Part shown: piece by piece, positions 25,886 to 34,350 of the stretch
Layout of the letters: every line of letters begins with the position of its first letter
Position numbering within the stretch: the first letter of the stretch is position 1
NCBI RefSeq assembly: GCF_000482545.1
Contig: NZ_KI519455.1
Location: 62,001-126,000 of the forward strand
From: Arthrobacter sp. 35W
GTDB lineage: Bacteria; Actinomycetota; Actinomycetes; Actinomycetales; Micrococcaceae
Length of the DNA stretch: 64,000 bases
Reading direction: 5' to 3'
Program-made: the position numbers and the translations under genes
The notes under the pieces: generated by a model
Seen by the model: the letters and a program-made list of their open reading frames with translations, nothing else
Told to the model about the DNA's origin: nothing
The model's database searches: none

Positions 25886-26853
25886 CCGCCGTCGGCGCCC
25901 AGCGCCCGCCGCAGCAGTTCAACACCCTCCCCCAGCACCAGCTCCCGGAAACGGCGCACCTGGGCCGGTTCATCGCTGCGGTTGCGCCAGACCAGGCCGA
26001 TGCCCCTGCTGGCAACCGGCTCAAGGATGTCGACCTCGGCCCAGCCCAGCTCGCTGCCCGCAGGGGTCAGGTGGTCCCCGCCCGACGGCGGAAGCACGCT
26101 GACGCCCAGCCCCGCCGACACCAGGCCGCGGATGGTGTGCGAGTCCTGGCCCTCGAAGGCCACCCGCGGGCGGAATCCGGCCTCCCGGCACAGCGCCTCG
26201 ACGATGGAGCGCATGCCATAACCCGGTTCCAGCAGCACAAAACCCTCGTCCCGCACCTGGTCCAGGCGCACCGGTCCCCCGTGTTCCAGCCGGTGTCCGC
26301 GGGGCACCACCAGCCGCAGCGGCTCGGTGTACAGCAGCTGGGCGGACAGCCCCCGCCCGGATCCCGCGGATTCCGGAGGGGGTGCCACGATGGCCAGATC
26401 GGCGGTTCCCGCCGCCAGCGCATCCAGGGCGAAGGACCGGCTCCCCTGGCTCAGGTCGAAGCTGACACCGGGATGGTCCCGGGCGAAGCGTTGGATCAGC
26501 AGCGGCACGGTGGCCTCGCCAAAGGTGTGCTGGAAGGCCACAGCGATCCGCCCGTAGCTGCGCCCGGCCTCCTCACGGGCCGCAGCCAGCGCGCCGGAGA
26601 CCTCCGCGAGCGCCGCCGTCATGCGCGGCAGCAGGAGGTGCGCCGCGGGGGTGAGGCGGATGCCCCGGCCCTCGCGCACAGTCAGCGGGGTGCCGACGAC
26701 GGCGGACGCCCGGGCAAGGGCCCGGCTCACCGTGGGCTGGGGAATGCCCAGCAATTCGGCCGCCGCCGTCACGTGGCCTGTCTCGCCGAGCTGGACGAGG
26801 ATGGGCAGCACGGGCAGCAGCGCCGCCAGATCCTGGTATTCGCTGCGCTCCAC
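25882..26853 (-). CDS. LysR family transcriptional regulator
   Basis: A 323-residue regulator. The N-terminal winged helix-turn-helix reads 'LVQLGETGHVTAAAELLGIPQPTVSRALARASAVVGTPLTVREGRGIRLT'. The C-terminal effector domain starts near residue 95. GTG start at 26853. Divergent from the MFS gene, with an ATGC-N7-GCAT LysR-type site between them, so it most likely controls that transporter. Confidence 0.92.
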   Translation of the reverse strand: MERSEYQDLAALLPVLPILVQLGETGHVTAAAELLGIPQPTVSRALARASAVVGTPLTVREGRGIRLTPAAHLLLPRMTAALAEVSGALAAAREEAGRSYGRIAVAFQHTFGEATVPLLIQRFARDHPGVSFDLSQGSRSFALDALAAGTADLAIVAPPPESAGSGRGLSAQLLYTEPLRLVVPRGHRLEHGGPVRLDQVRDEGFVLLEPGYGMRSIVEALCREAGFRPRVAFEGQDSHTIRGLVSAGLGVSVLPPSGGDHLTPAGSELGWAEVDILEPVASRGIGLVWRNRSDEPAQVRRFRELVLGEGVELLRRALGADGG

Positions 26854-26922
26854 CGTGCCTCTTCCCTGCGGGTCCGCGGCGGTCGAAGAGCTGCGCCACA
26901 GTGAATGAATTTGGCTCTAATT

Positions 26923-26937
26923 ATGCATTGGACGCAT
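26923..26937. promoter_or_regulatory. LysR-type binding site between LysR and MFS genes
   Basis: ATGC-N7-GCAT, containing the T-N11-A core, at 28 bases before the chosen MFS start and 70 bases before the LysR start. It also argues that the MFS start is at 26965 and not upstream at 26905. Confidence 0.55.
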
Positions 26938-26964
26938 GGATGGGGCGAGCCTACGGTGGAATAT

Positions 26965-28284
26965 GTGAGCACCACAGCACAGACCGGCACAGCCCTGGAC
27001 CCCGAAGCGGGCGCCGCCGCCGTCGAACCCCAGGCCTTCACCGGGCATGCTCCGGGTTCCACCGGCTACCGGCGCATCATGGCGGCGCTGGCCTGTGCCG
27101 GCGTTGCCACCTTCGCGCAGCTGTATTCGCTGCAGGGCGTCCTTCCCCTGGTGGCCAAGGATCTGGATGCCACGGCATCACAGGCATCCCTGGCCGTCTC
27201 CGCCGCCACGCTGGGCCTGGCCCTGGCCGTTCTCCCGTGGTCCTTTGCGGCAGACAGGATGGGCCGCGTCCGCACCATGACGGTGGCCATCATCCTGGCA
27301 ACCCTGGCGGCGCTGGCCGTTCCGGCCTCACCCAGCTTTGAGGTGCTCATTGCCCTACGCTTTGTGGAAGGCGCCGCCCTGGGCGGCGTTCCGGCCGTTG
27401 CCATTGCCTATCTGGGCGAAGAGGTGGCCGCCCGCCAGGCCGGGGCCGCCGCGGGCGTCTATGTCGCAGGCACCACCCTGGGCGGGCTGTTCGGCAGGCT
27501 GCTGGCGGGCCCCGTGGCCGATGCCGCGGGCTGGCGGGCAGCGGCATTGAGCGTGTCGATCGCCGCAGCCATCGCCGGCACCGCCTTTGTCCTGCTGGCC
27601 CCACCGCCGCGCGGATTCCCGCAGCGGGGGCTTCGCAGACACGGGCCCGCAGAGCCCGGGGCCGGGCTGGGCGCCGCGGCCGCCCGCCTGCTGCCCCAGC
27701 TGCGCAACAAGCGGCTGCTGGCGCTCTACGTCCAGGCGTTTGCCCTGATGGGAGCCTTTGTCAGCGTCTACAACTATTTGGGATTCCGGCTCCAGGCGCC
27801 CCCATACCTGCTGCCCGCCACCGCCGTCGCTCTGCTCTTTCTGGCCTACCTGGCCGGCACGGTGTCCTCCCGTGTTGCAGGGGCGTGGGCGGAGCGGGCG
27901 GGGCGCCGCACGGTGCTGCTTGGTTCCACGGTCCTCATGACCGCCGGGCTGGTGGTGACGTTGGGGCAGCATCTGCTGGTGGTGCTGCTGGGCCTGGTGC
28001 TGTTCACCGCGGGCTTCTTCGGCGCCCATGCCGTGGCCTCGGGCTGGACGGGAGCCATGGCCGTGGGCGGGCGGGCACAGGCGGCGTCGCTGTACAACCT
28101 CAGCTACTACGCCGGTTCCAGTCTGGTGGGCTGGGCAGTCGGCCTGCTCTTCCAGCACTTCGGCTGGTCCGCCCTGGTGGCGGTGCTGGCGGCCTTGTTG
28201 CTGCTGGCCGCCGGCACCGCCGTCGTATTGCTCCCCGCCCGCCAACCACTACAGTCCCGGCAGGGCGGCACGGCGTCGTCCTAG
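26965..28284 (+). CDS. MFS transporter
   Basis: A 439-residue membrane transporter with about 12 helices after a 45-residue soluble N-terminus. The MFS motif A region is 'SFAADRMGRVRTM' between helices 2 and 3. 'GGVPAVAIAYLGEEVAARQAGAAAGVYVAG' and the second half with 'RVAGAWAERAGRRTVLLGS' match the drug/sugar exporter type of family. GTG 26965 is chosen with GGTGGA upstream and because the longer frame crosses the LysR site. The stop overlaps the convergent PLP-enzyme gene by 4 bases. Substrate unknown. Confidence 0.9.
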   Translation: MSTTAQTGTALDPEAGAAAVEPQAFTGHAPGSTGYRRIMAALACAGVATFAQLYSLQGVLPLVAKDLDATASQASLAVSAATLGLALAVLPWSFAADRMGRVRTMTVAIILATLAALAVPASPSFEVLIALRFVEGAALGGVPAVAIAYLGEEVAARQAGAAAGVYVAGTTLGGLFGRLLAGPVADAAGWRAAALSVSIAAAIAGTAFVLLAPPPRGFPQRGLRRHGPAEPGAGLGAAAARLLPQLRNKRLLALYVQAFALMGAFVSVYNYLGFRLQAPPYLLPATAVALLFLAYLAGTVSSRVAGAWAERAGRRTVLLGSTVLMTAGLVVTLGQHLLVVLLGLVLFTAGFFGAHAVASGWTGAMAVGGRAQAASLYNLSYYAGSSLVGWAVGLLFQHFGWSALVAVLAALLLLAAGTAVVLLPARQPLQSRQGGTASS

Positions 28285-29450
28285 CGGGTGGACTCGATGG
28301 CCTGCACCAGGTCGTTGAGGATGTCATCGGCATCCTCAAGGCCGACGGACACGCGCAGCATCGCGGCATTCGGCTTGGCTTCGGCGGCCACTGGACGGTG
28401 CGTCAGCCCGGCCGGATGCTGGATCAGGCTGTCGACGCCACCGAGGGAGACGGCATGGGTGATGAGCCCGACGGCGGCCGGCACCCGCTCGGCATGCTCC
28501 GCCGAACGGAGTTCAAAGGACAGCAGCGAGCCCGGGCCGGCCATCTGCGAGCCGACGAGGCCCAGCGGATCGCACTCGGGCAGACCCGGGTACAGCACCC
28601 GTGTGACCAGCTCGTGGCCACTGAGCGCCGCGGCGATCTTGTTGGCATTCTCCTGGGCTGCGCGAACGCGGACCGGCAGGGTGGCCAGCCCGCGGTGCAG
28701 GAGGTAGGCCGGCCAGGGCGTCAAGAGCCCACCCGTCACCGCCCGGACCTGGCGCAGCCGCGAGGCCCAGCCGGCATCCGTGGCCACCACACCACCCATG
28801 GCGTCGCCGTGTCCGCCGATGAACTTCGTGGCGCTGTGCAGCACCAGCGACGCGCCCAGCGTGAGCGGCTGCTGGAGGACGGGGCTGGCGAACGTGTTGT
28901 CGACCAGCACCGGCACGCCGTCGGACTGGCGCACCAGCTCGGCGATGTCCAGCAGGCGCAGGTCGGGGTTGGCGGGGGTTTCCGCGATGACCAGGCCCGT
29001 GTCCGGGCGCAGGGCGGCACGGACCCCACCGGGCTCGGCAAAGGTGACCCGGGTCCCCAGCAGGGCGGAGGCCAGCAGATGGTCCGAGCCGCCGTAGAGG
29101 GGGCGCACGGCCACCACATGGGGCTTGCCCGCGGCCACCGAAGCCAGCAGCACCGCGCTCAGCGCCGCCATGCCGGTGGCAAAGGCCACGGCCTCCGGTG
29201 CGCGCTCCATCGCGGCCAGCCCCTCCTCAAAGCGGGCCACGGTGGGGTTCCACAGCCGCTGGTAGACGGTGCTCTGGCCCGGCAGCGGAACGCCTCCTGT
29301 GGCCATCTGCTCATAGGCCGCGCCGCCGTCGTGGACGCTGGGCAGCGGAGCCGTGGTCGACAGGTCAATGGGCAGTGCGTGGACGCCCAGCGGACCAAGA
29401 CCGGCCCTCCCGGCGTGGACCGCCGTCGTATCCGAACCAAACATGGACAT
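28281..29450 (-). CDS. Cys/Met metabolism PLP-dependent enzyme (cystathionine gamma-synthase/lyase or methionine gamma-lyase type)
   Basis: A 389-residue fold-type I enzyme. The PLP lysine is Lys209 in 'LHSATKFIGGHGD', with Asp184 in 'VLVDNTFASP' contacting the pyridine nitrogen. 'YQRLWNPTVARFEEGLAAME' and 'AFATGMAALSAVLL' are typical family strands. It could act on cystathionine, methionine or another sulfur amino acid. The start at 29450 follows GGAGGGGGAG; ATG 29444 is an alternative. The divergent Lrp gene and two palindromes in the gap point to amino-acid-responsive control. Confidence 0.9.
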   Translation of the reverse strand: MSMFGSDTTAVHAGRAGLGPLGVHALPIDLSTTAPLPSVHDGGAAYEQMATGGVPLPGQSTVYQRLWNPTVARFEEGLAAMERAPEAVAFATGMAALSAVLLASVAAGKPHVVAVRPLYGGSDHLLASALLGTRVTFAEPGGVRAALRPDTGLVIAETPANPDLRLLDIAELVRQSDGVPVLVDNTFASPVLQQPLTLGASLVLHSATKFIGGHGDAMGGVVATDAGWASRLRQVRAVTGGLLTPWPAYLLHRGLATLPVRVRAAQENANKIAAALSGHELVTRVLYPGLPECDPLGLVGSQMAGPGSLLSFELRSAEHAERVPAAVGLITHAVSLGGVDSLIQHPAGLTHRPVAAEAKPNAAMLRVSVGLEDADDILNDLVQAIESTR

Positions 29451-29524
29451 CTCCCCCTCCGCCCCGCCATTGGGGCCGAATCTCCTGTGGATCTGCATCG
29501 AGTAGGGAAAGTATGGTGCACAAA

Positions 29525-29549
29525 TTCGACATTTTGATAGGATGTCGAA
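29525..29549. promoter_or_regulatory. Lrp/AsnC-type operator
   Basis: Perfect inverted repeat TTCGACAT-N9-ATGTCGAA in the gap between the PLP-enzyme gene and the divergent Lrp gene. The surroundings are AT-rich, so it probably overlaps the promoters. Confidence 0.65.
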
Positions 29550-29554
29550 CAAAC

Positions 29555-29569
29555 AGGAAGCCAATTCGA
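29555..29569. promoter_or_regulatory. Second Lrp/AsnC-type half-site pair
   Basis: TTCGA-N5-TCGAA, sharing the TTCGA half-sites of the operator at 29525 and centred about 25 bases from it, i.e. roughly two to three helical turns. Confidence 0.45.
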
Positions 29570-29605
29570 AGAACTCGAAGTGGCTGATCACCCACGGAGG
29601 GCACC

Positions 29606-30121
29606 ATGGCGTCACCAGCGAAGAATGTTCGGCGCGACGGCGGCGCATTCGTCCAGCAGATTGAACCGCTCGACGCCGTGGACCGGCAGATCATCGACGC
29701 CCTGGTGGCCGATGCCCGCATCACCAACCGGGACCTTGCCGATTCCGTGGGGATTGCCCCGTCCACGGCCCTGATGCGCACGCGTGCACTGCTGGAACGC
29801 GGCGCCATCGAGGGTTTCGAGGCCAAGCTGAATCTGGCCGCCATCGGCCGCTCGGTGCAGGCCCTCATTGCCGTGCGCCTGCGCGCCCACGACCGCGACC
29901 AGATCGACAGGTTTACGGCCCGCGTCCCGCTGCTGCCCGAGGTGCTGTCCACCTTCCACACCTCGGGGTCGGTGGACTACCTGCTGCACATTGCCGTGGC
30001 CAACACGGATGCGCTGCGCGACTGGGTGCTGGACAATCTGACCACGGACCCGGTGGTGGGCCACACCGAAACGACACTGGTCTTCAAGCACATACCAGGC
30101 CACTCGGGCCCGCTGGACTAG
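29606..30121 (+). CDS. Lrp/AsnC family transcriptional regulator
   Basis: A 171-residue regulator. The helix-turn-helix reads 'LDAVDRQIIDALVADARITNRDLADSVGIAPSTALMRTRALLERGAIEGFEAKL'. The C-terminal RAM ligand domain follows, with 'FHTSGSVDYLLHIAVAN'. A CGGAGGG ribosome site precedes the ATG. Divergent from the Cys/Met PLP enzyme, which is its probable target. Confidence 0.93.
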   Translation: MASPAKNVRRDGGAFVQQIEPLDAVDRQIIDALVADARITNRDLADSVGIAPSTALMRTRALLERGAIEGFEAKLNLAAIGRSVQALIAVRLRAHDRDQIDRFTARVPLLPEVLSTFHTSGSVDYLLHIAVANTDALRDWVLDNLTTDPVVGHTETTLVFKHIPGHSGPLD

Positions 30122-30158
30122 CTACTTTGCGCTAGTACCCTCCGGCCCAGCCGCGGGT

Positions 30159-30187
30159 CCAGCCGCCACCGCGCCGGTGGTGGCTGG
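30159..30187. terminator. Hairpin between the Lrp gene and the convergent small gene
   Basis: Arms CCAGCCGCCACCG and CGGTGGTGGCTGG (12 of 13 paired) with a 3-base loop, 38 bases after the Lrp stop and 45 bases from the convergent stop. Confidence 0.55.
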
Positions 30188-30231
30188 GCCCGCTGCGCCA
30201 CCGCACCGGTGGCGTCAGCGAAACAGTTGCG

Positions 30232-30426
30232 TCAGCGAAGCAGCCCGTCGTGCATTGCGCCGGCCTGGCTCTCGCGCTGGTGCGCCAGGTTCTCTTGGAA
30301 CTGCAGAGACTCCACCGACACGGCCTCACGCCGTGCCGCCCAGTTCTGCAGGGCCACGCCGGCGGAGTTTGCCAGGGCGGCCATGACGCCGGATCGGCGG
30401 GGCAGGTGCTTGGACGTGTTGCTCAT
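30232..30426 (-). CDS. Small hypothetical protein coupled to the ArsR-like gene
   Basis: A 64-residue product beginning MSNTSKHLPRRSG with a hydrophobic-Ala stretch (VMAALANSAGVALQNWAARRE) and a Gln/His-rich end. Not recognised. Its ATG overlaps the stop of the ArsR-like regulator gene (ATGA), which supports real translation by coupling. It may be a partner of the regulator or a by-product. Confidence 0.5.
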   Translation of the reverse strand: MSNTSKHLPRRSGVMAALANSAGVALQNWAARREAVSVESLQFQENLAHQRESQAGAMHDGLLR

Positions 30427-31256
30427 TGTTGGTTCCCTTTCGAATGATTGCCTGCGGAATGGTTGTTGTCCGCATGGCTGTCTACCGTTTGCTTGCCTGT
30501 CGTTTGATTGCCTGTGGTTTGCCTAGCTGTGGATTGGGCATTTGCCTTCTCCGCTGCCGCCGCGCCGCGGGCGATGGCTCGTTCGGCCTCGTCGGAGACC
30601 AGCGGGAACGCATTGAAATGGATCTGCACCGGCCTGGCGCCGGGCTGCGGCCCCGCCGCCTTGAGCCGCTCGAGCAGAACCCGGGAAAATTCATCCATCT
30701 GCCGTGAGAACTCCGCCAACTGCTCCGCCGTCAGACGGGCGTGGGACGTGGACAGCGTGCCCGCATCCTGCCATTCCTCCGGCAGCCGCTCATAGCCGCA
30801 GGTGGCGAACTCGGCCAGCGCCGCAGCCCGCGACCGCTCGATTTCACGGGTGACCAGTCGGGTGGCGTCCCCGACGACGGGACTCGTGGCCAGCTCGCGG
30901 CTGCCCACTTCAATGGGTCCGCTGGCGCGCTCCCACCAGCGCTCCCGTGCGGTCCCCCGCCCCGGCACCTCGTGGACAAAGTCGTATTTGGCCAGCTGGC
31001 GCAGGTGGTAGCTGGTGGCCCCGCTGGATTCATTGAGCAGCTCGCCCAGGCCGCAGGCCGTCTGGGCGCCGTAGTTGGCCAGCGCCTCAAGGATCTGCAC
31101 GCGCAGCGGATGTGCGAGCGCCTTCATCGACGCCATGTCCAACGTCCGCACCGGCTCCAGCGCAGCGCTTGCCGCAGAACCGGCTGCGGGGCCGGCGTCG
31201 GCGTCGGTCCCGGTGTGGTGCCCAGCGTGGTGCTCAGGGTCGCGGAGAGTGGTCAT
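30423..31256 (-). CDS. ArsR-like winged helix-turn-helix regulator
   Basis: A 277-residue protein. After about 38 residues of His/Ala-rich leader comes the helix-turn-helix: 'MASMKALAHPLRVQILEALANYGAQTACGLGELLNESSGATSYHLRQLAKYDFVHEV', typical of the ArsR/DUF5937-like group without obvious metal cysteines. An extended effector region follows. The last 35 residues are low-complexity, with repeated TTGNQ/TTGKQ and Asn/His stretches. Upstream are several TTTGCAA palindromes, which are probable autoregulatory operators. The small gene at 30232 is coupled to its stop. Confidence 0.85.
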   Translation of the reverse strand: MTTLRDPEHHAGHHTGTDADAGPAAGSAASAALEPVRTLDMASMKALAHPLRVQILEALANYGAQTACGLGELLNESSGATSYHLRQLAKYDFVHEVPGRGTARERWWERASGPIEVGSRELATSPVVGDATRLVTREIERSRAAALAEFATCGYERLPEEWQDAGTLSTSHARLTAEQLAEFSRQMDEFSRVLLERLKAAGPQPGARPVQIHFNAFPLVSDEAERAIARGAAAAEKANAQSTARQTTGNQTTGKQTVDSHADNNHSAGNHSKGNQQ

Positions 31257-31270
31257 GGCCCCAGTCTACG

Positions 31271-31319
31271 ATTGCAAAGAAACCTTTGCAATGGTTTCTT
31301 TGCAAAGAATTCGTTGCAA
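31271..31319. promoter_or_regulatory. Cluster of TTTGCAA palindromes (probable ArsR-type operator)
   Basis: ATTGCAAAG-N4-CTTTGCAAT at 31271-31292 is followed by the perfect 14-base palindrome TTCTTTGCAAAGAA at 31296-31309 and a further TTGCAA at 31314-31319. It lies 15 bases before the ArsR-like start codon in an AT-rich promoter region, between that gene and the end of the MFS gene on the same strand. Confidence 0.75.
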
Positions 31320-31329
31320 CCAGACGCCG

Positions 31330-32562
31330 TCAGCCGCGCAGTACGCGCCGCGAGGCCAGGGCCAGAATCGCGCTGGCCGCCACCACCAGCACCGAGAAAC
31401 CGGCGACGGCGGCGGGCAGGCCCCAGACTCCGGCCGCAGCCCCCAGACCCACCACCGGAACGGCGCTGCCCAGGTAGGTGATCACGTAGACGGTGCTGAT
31501 GATCTGTGCGTGCCGGGCCGGTTCCACCCGGGATGCCACATTGTTGAAAACCACGCGGAAGGCCAGCCCCTGCCCCGCGCCCGCGGCCAGGCTTGCCAGT
31601 ACCAGCAGCCATCCGGTGCCCGTGGCGCCGGCGACGGCGATCAGGGCCACCGCCGTTCCCAACAGCACCAGCCCCGCCGGAACCACGGCACGGCCGCGGA
31701 CCGTCAGGAGCTGGCTCAGGGCCGAGCTGCCCAGAGTGAGCGCGGCAAGCACTCCGATCGCCGGGCGCGAATCGGTGTGCAGCACCTGGGCAAAGTAGCC
31801 CGGAGCCAGGGACAGGCAGAAGCCGAAGACGGAGAAGCTGAGGAAGCCGACCGAGGACGCGAGCCAGAATGCGCCGCGGGCGTCTCCCGACACCGAGGGG
31901 CGGCGCGGACGGAGTGTGGCCAGGGCGGAGCCTTGGACGGCCGGCTTGATGGCCGGGCGGGCCTGCAGCGCAAAGAGCGGAACCAGCAGGGCCACCAGGG
32001 CCAGCGACTGGAGAAGGAACGGCGTCCGGGTGGGGTCGGGGAGCTGGGACAGCAGACCGCCGAGCACCGGACCGGCCGCCACGCCCCCGGCGGAGGCCAG
32101 CAGCGTGAAGCGCGAGGCCCATTCCGGGCGGGTGGGCAGCAGATCGCGCAGCGCAGCCGAGCTGGCCCCCGTGGCAAAGGCCACCGCCACCCCCTGGAGG
32201 GCGCGCCCGCCGGCCAGCATGGCCAGGTTTGAGGCGTTGGCAAAGACGATGCCGCCCACCAGCCCGATCAGCACGGCCAGCACCAGCGCGGCCCGGCGCC
32301 CAATGTGGTCCGACCAGTGCCCCGCCGCCAGCAGTCCACCCACCAGGGCCAGCACATAGCTCGCAAAGGCCACCGTGATGCCCAGCGAATCAAGCCCCAG
32401 CTGCGCCGCCAGCAGCGAGTACAACGGTGTCGCGAGGTTGGCGCCCACCAGCAGCGTGAAGATGACAGCCCCCGCGAGCACCAGACGTGCGGTGGTGGAG
32501 GCGTTCCAGCCCCAGGCCGCCAGGCGGGCGGGTCGCATCTGCAGCTCGCGAAGAACAGTCAT
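31330..32562 (-). CDS. MFS transporter
   Basis: A 410-residue, 12-helix transporter. Motif A appears as 'AAGHWSDHIGRRAAL' between helices 2 and 3. 'GRALQGVAVAFATGASSAALRDLL' lies in helices 4-5, and 'GQGLAFRVVFNNVASRVEPARHAQIIS' in the second half is typical of a group found with Lrp regulators. GGAGGAG lies 8 bases before the ATG at 32562. It is divergent from an Lrp gene with a clear palindrome between them; an amino-acid or drug efflux role is inferred only. Confidence 0.9.
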   Translation of the reverse strand: MTVLRELQMRPARLAAWGWNASTTARLVLAGAVIFTLLVGANLATPLYSLLAAQLGLDSLGITVAFASYVLALVGGLLAAGHWSDHIGRRAALVLAVLIGLVGGIVFANASNLAMLAGGRALQGVAVAFATGASSAALRDLLPTRPEWASRFTLLASAGGVAAGPVLGGLLSQLPDPTRTPFLLQSLALVALLVPLFALQARPAIKPAVQGSALATLRPRRPSVSGDARGAFWLASSVGFLSFSVFGFCLSLAPGYFAQVLHTDSRPAIGVLAALTLGSSALSQLLTVRGRAVVPAGLVLLGTAVALIAVAGATGTGWLLVLASLAAGAGQGLAFRVVFNNVASRVEPARHAQIISTVYVITYLGSAVPVVGLGAAAGVWGLPAAVAGFSVLVVAASAILALASRRVLRG

Positions 32563-32727
32563 CGAAGGGCTCCTCCATTGGGCACCCGGGCGGAGTGTGC
32601 CCGGGATCCTGCGGCCCCCGGCGGGATGGGCCGGGGCGGCGCTGGCACGGCCTTGTGGACCGCGATTCACGCAAATTCCTCTATAGAATGGGGTCCAGCT
32701 GGCCATTTGGCCCCGAGCTTTTTACAG

Positions 32728-32748
32728 AACAGATCATTTTGATCTGTT
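32728..32748. promoter_or_regulatory. Lrp/AsnC operator between the MFS and Lrp genes
   Basis: AACAGATCA-TTT-TGATCTGTT, a perfect inverted repeat with 9-base arms, 33 bases before the Lrp start in an AT-rich stretch of an otherwise GC-rich region. Confidence 0.7.
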
Positions 32749-32780
32749 TTCCCTTCCCGATTGATGCCGGAGTGACCGCG

Positions 32781-33248
32781 ATGAGCACCTTGGACGCCAT
32801 TGACCTGAAGCTGCTGCTGGCCCTGGTGGATGATCCCCGCGCCCAGATCGGCGAACTCGGCGAGCGGCTCGGCGTCGCCCGCAACACCGTCCAGGCGCAC
32901 CTGCGCCGCCTCGAACGGTCCGGGGCACTGCGGCAGGGCGGGCGCGATGTCGACCTCGCTGCAGTGGGGTTCGACGTCGTCGCCTTTGTCACCATCGAGG
33001 TGACGCACCGCGAGCTCGACGGCGTGATCGCCGCCCTGCGCCGGCAGCCGCAGGTGTTGGAGGTCTACGAGATCTCCGGGCGCGGGGACCTCTGGTGCCG
33101 GATCGCGGCGCGGGACGTCCACCACCTGCAGAACGCCCTGCGCGCCGTCCTGCGGATCCGCGGCGTCATCCGCACCGAGACATCCCTGGCGCTGCACGAG
33201 CACATCCCGCACCGGATCCAGCCGCTGCTCGGCGGCACCGCAGGCTGA
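32781..33248 (+). CDS. Lrp/AsnC family transcriptional regulator
   Basis: A 155-residue protein. Helix-turn-helix: 'LDAIDLKLLLALVDDPRAQIGELGERLGVARNTVQAHLRRLERSGAL'. The RAM domain follows with 'VLEVYEISGRGDLWCRIAARDVHHLQ'. ATG 32781 is preceded by GGAGTG; the open frame further upstream is non-coding. It is divergent from the MFS gene and followed 60 bases later by corA. Confidence 0.92.
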   Translation: MSTLDAIDLKLLLALVDDPRAQIGELGERLGVARNTVQAHLRRLERSGALRQGGRDVDLAAVGFDVVAFVTIEVTHRELDGVIAALRRQPQVLEVYEISGRGDLWCRIAARDVHHLQNALRAVLRIRGVIRTETSLALHEHIPHRIQPLLGGTAG

Positions 33249-33308
33249 CTCCCGCCGGCCGCGGGCGGGTCGTCGATGACGCGGCGCACAGGCGGACATA
33301 ATGGGACC

Positions 33309-34304
33309 GTGACCATCATCGACAACGCCGTGTACGTCAACGGCGTCCGCACCGCCGATCCCGTCAGTCTTGAACAGACCTACGAGACGCTGGCCGAGCG
33401 CGGCGGCATGGCCTGGATCGGCCTGTACCGCCCCACAGAGGCGGAACTGGCATCCGTTGCCGCTGAATTCGGCCTGCACGAACTCGCCGTCGAGGACGCC
33501 ATCAGCGCCCACCAGCGGCCGAAGCTGGAACGCTACGACAACAACCTTTTCACCGTGCTGCGCCCCGCCCGCTACGTGGATGCGGAAGAGGTGGTGGAAT
33601 TTGGCGAGCTGCACATCTTCACGGGCAAGGACTTCGTCATCACCATCCGCCAGGCGGACACCCCGGGGCTGGCCCGGACCAGGCTGCGTCTGGAACACAA
33701 TCCCGAACTGCTGGCGCTGGGTCCGGAGGCCGTGCTCTACGCCATCCTGGACCAGGTGGTGGACGACTACGCCCCCGTGGTCGCTGGGCTGGAGAACGAC
33801 ATCGACGAAATCGAGGACCAGCTCTTTGCCGGCGACCCGAACGTCTCACGCCGCATCTATGAACTCTCCCGCGAGGTCATCCAGTTCCAGCGGGCCATCC
33901 ACCCGCTGGCCGACATGATGGTCCAGCTGCACGGCGGTTTTGCCAAGTATGGCGTGGACATCGAGCTCCAGCGCTATCTTCGCGATGTGGAGGACCACAT
34001 CCAGACCCTCAACCAGCGGGCCGATTCCTTCCGCCAGCTGCTGCAGAACGCCCTCACAGTGGACGGCACGCTGACCGCCAACCGGCAGAACGCTGCCAGT
34101 GTGGCCCAGAACGAAGAGGTCAAGAAGATCTCCTCCTGGGCCGCCATCTTCTTCGCCCCCTCCTTCGTAGCGGGCCTGTACGGCATGAACTTCCGCATCA
34201 TGCCGGAGCTGGAATGGACCTACGGCTACCCCTTTGCCGTGTTCCTGATGGTGCTGGTTTCCTGCATCATGTATCTGATTTTCAAGAAAAAGAAATGGCT
34301 CTAG
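33309..34304 (+). CDS. corA: CorA-type magnesium/cobalt transporter
   Basis: A 331-residue divalent-cation channel of the cytoplasmic membrane. The large cytosolic domain (residues 1 to about 270) includes 'HELAVEDAISAHQRPKLERYDNNLFTVLRPARY', a standard CorA strand. The two C-terminal helices are separated by the selectivity signature 'YGMNF', and the tail is basic (FKKKKWL). GTG 33309 is chosen; an in-frame ATG 11 codons earlier lacks a good ribosome site. The aldo/keto reductase gene follows 46 bases later. Confidence 0.95.
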   Translation: MTIIDNAVYVNGVRTADPVSLEQTYETLAERGGMAWIGLYRPTEAELASVAAEFGLHELAVEDAISAHQRPKLERYDNNLFTVLRPARYVDAEEVVEFGELHIFTGKDFVITIRQADTPGLARTRLRLEHNPELLALGPEAVLYAILDQVVDDYAPVVAGLENDIDEIEDQLFAGDPNVSRRIYELSREVIQFQRAIHPLADMMVQLHGGFAKYGVDIELQRYLRDVEDHIQTLNQRADSFRQLLQNALTVDGTLTANRQNAASVAQNEEVKKISSWAAIFFAPSFVAGLYGMNFRIMPELEWTYGYPFAVFLMVLVSCIMYLIFKKKKWL

Positions 34305-34350
34305 GCACCCACATCCCGGGGCCGGCGGCCGAGTACCAAGGAGAAACCCC

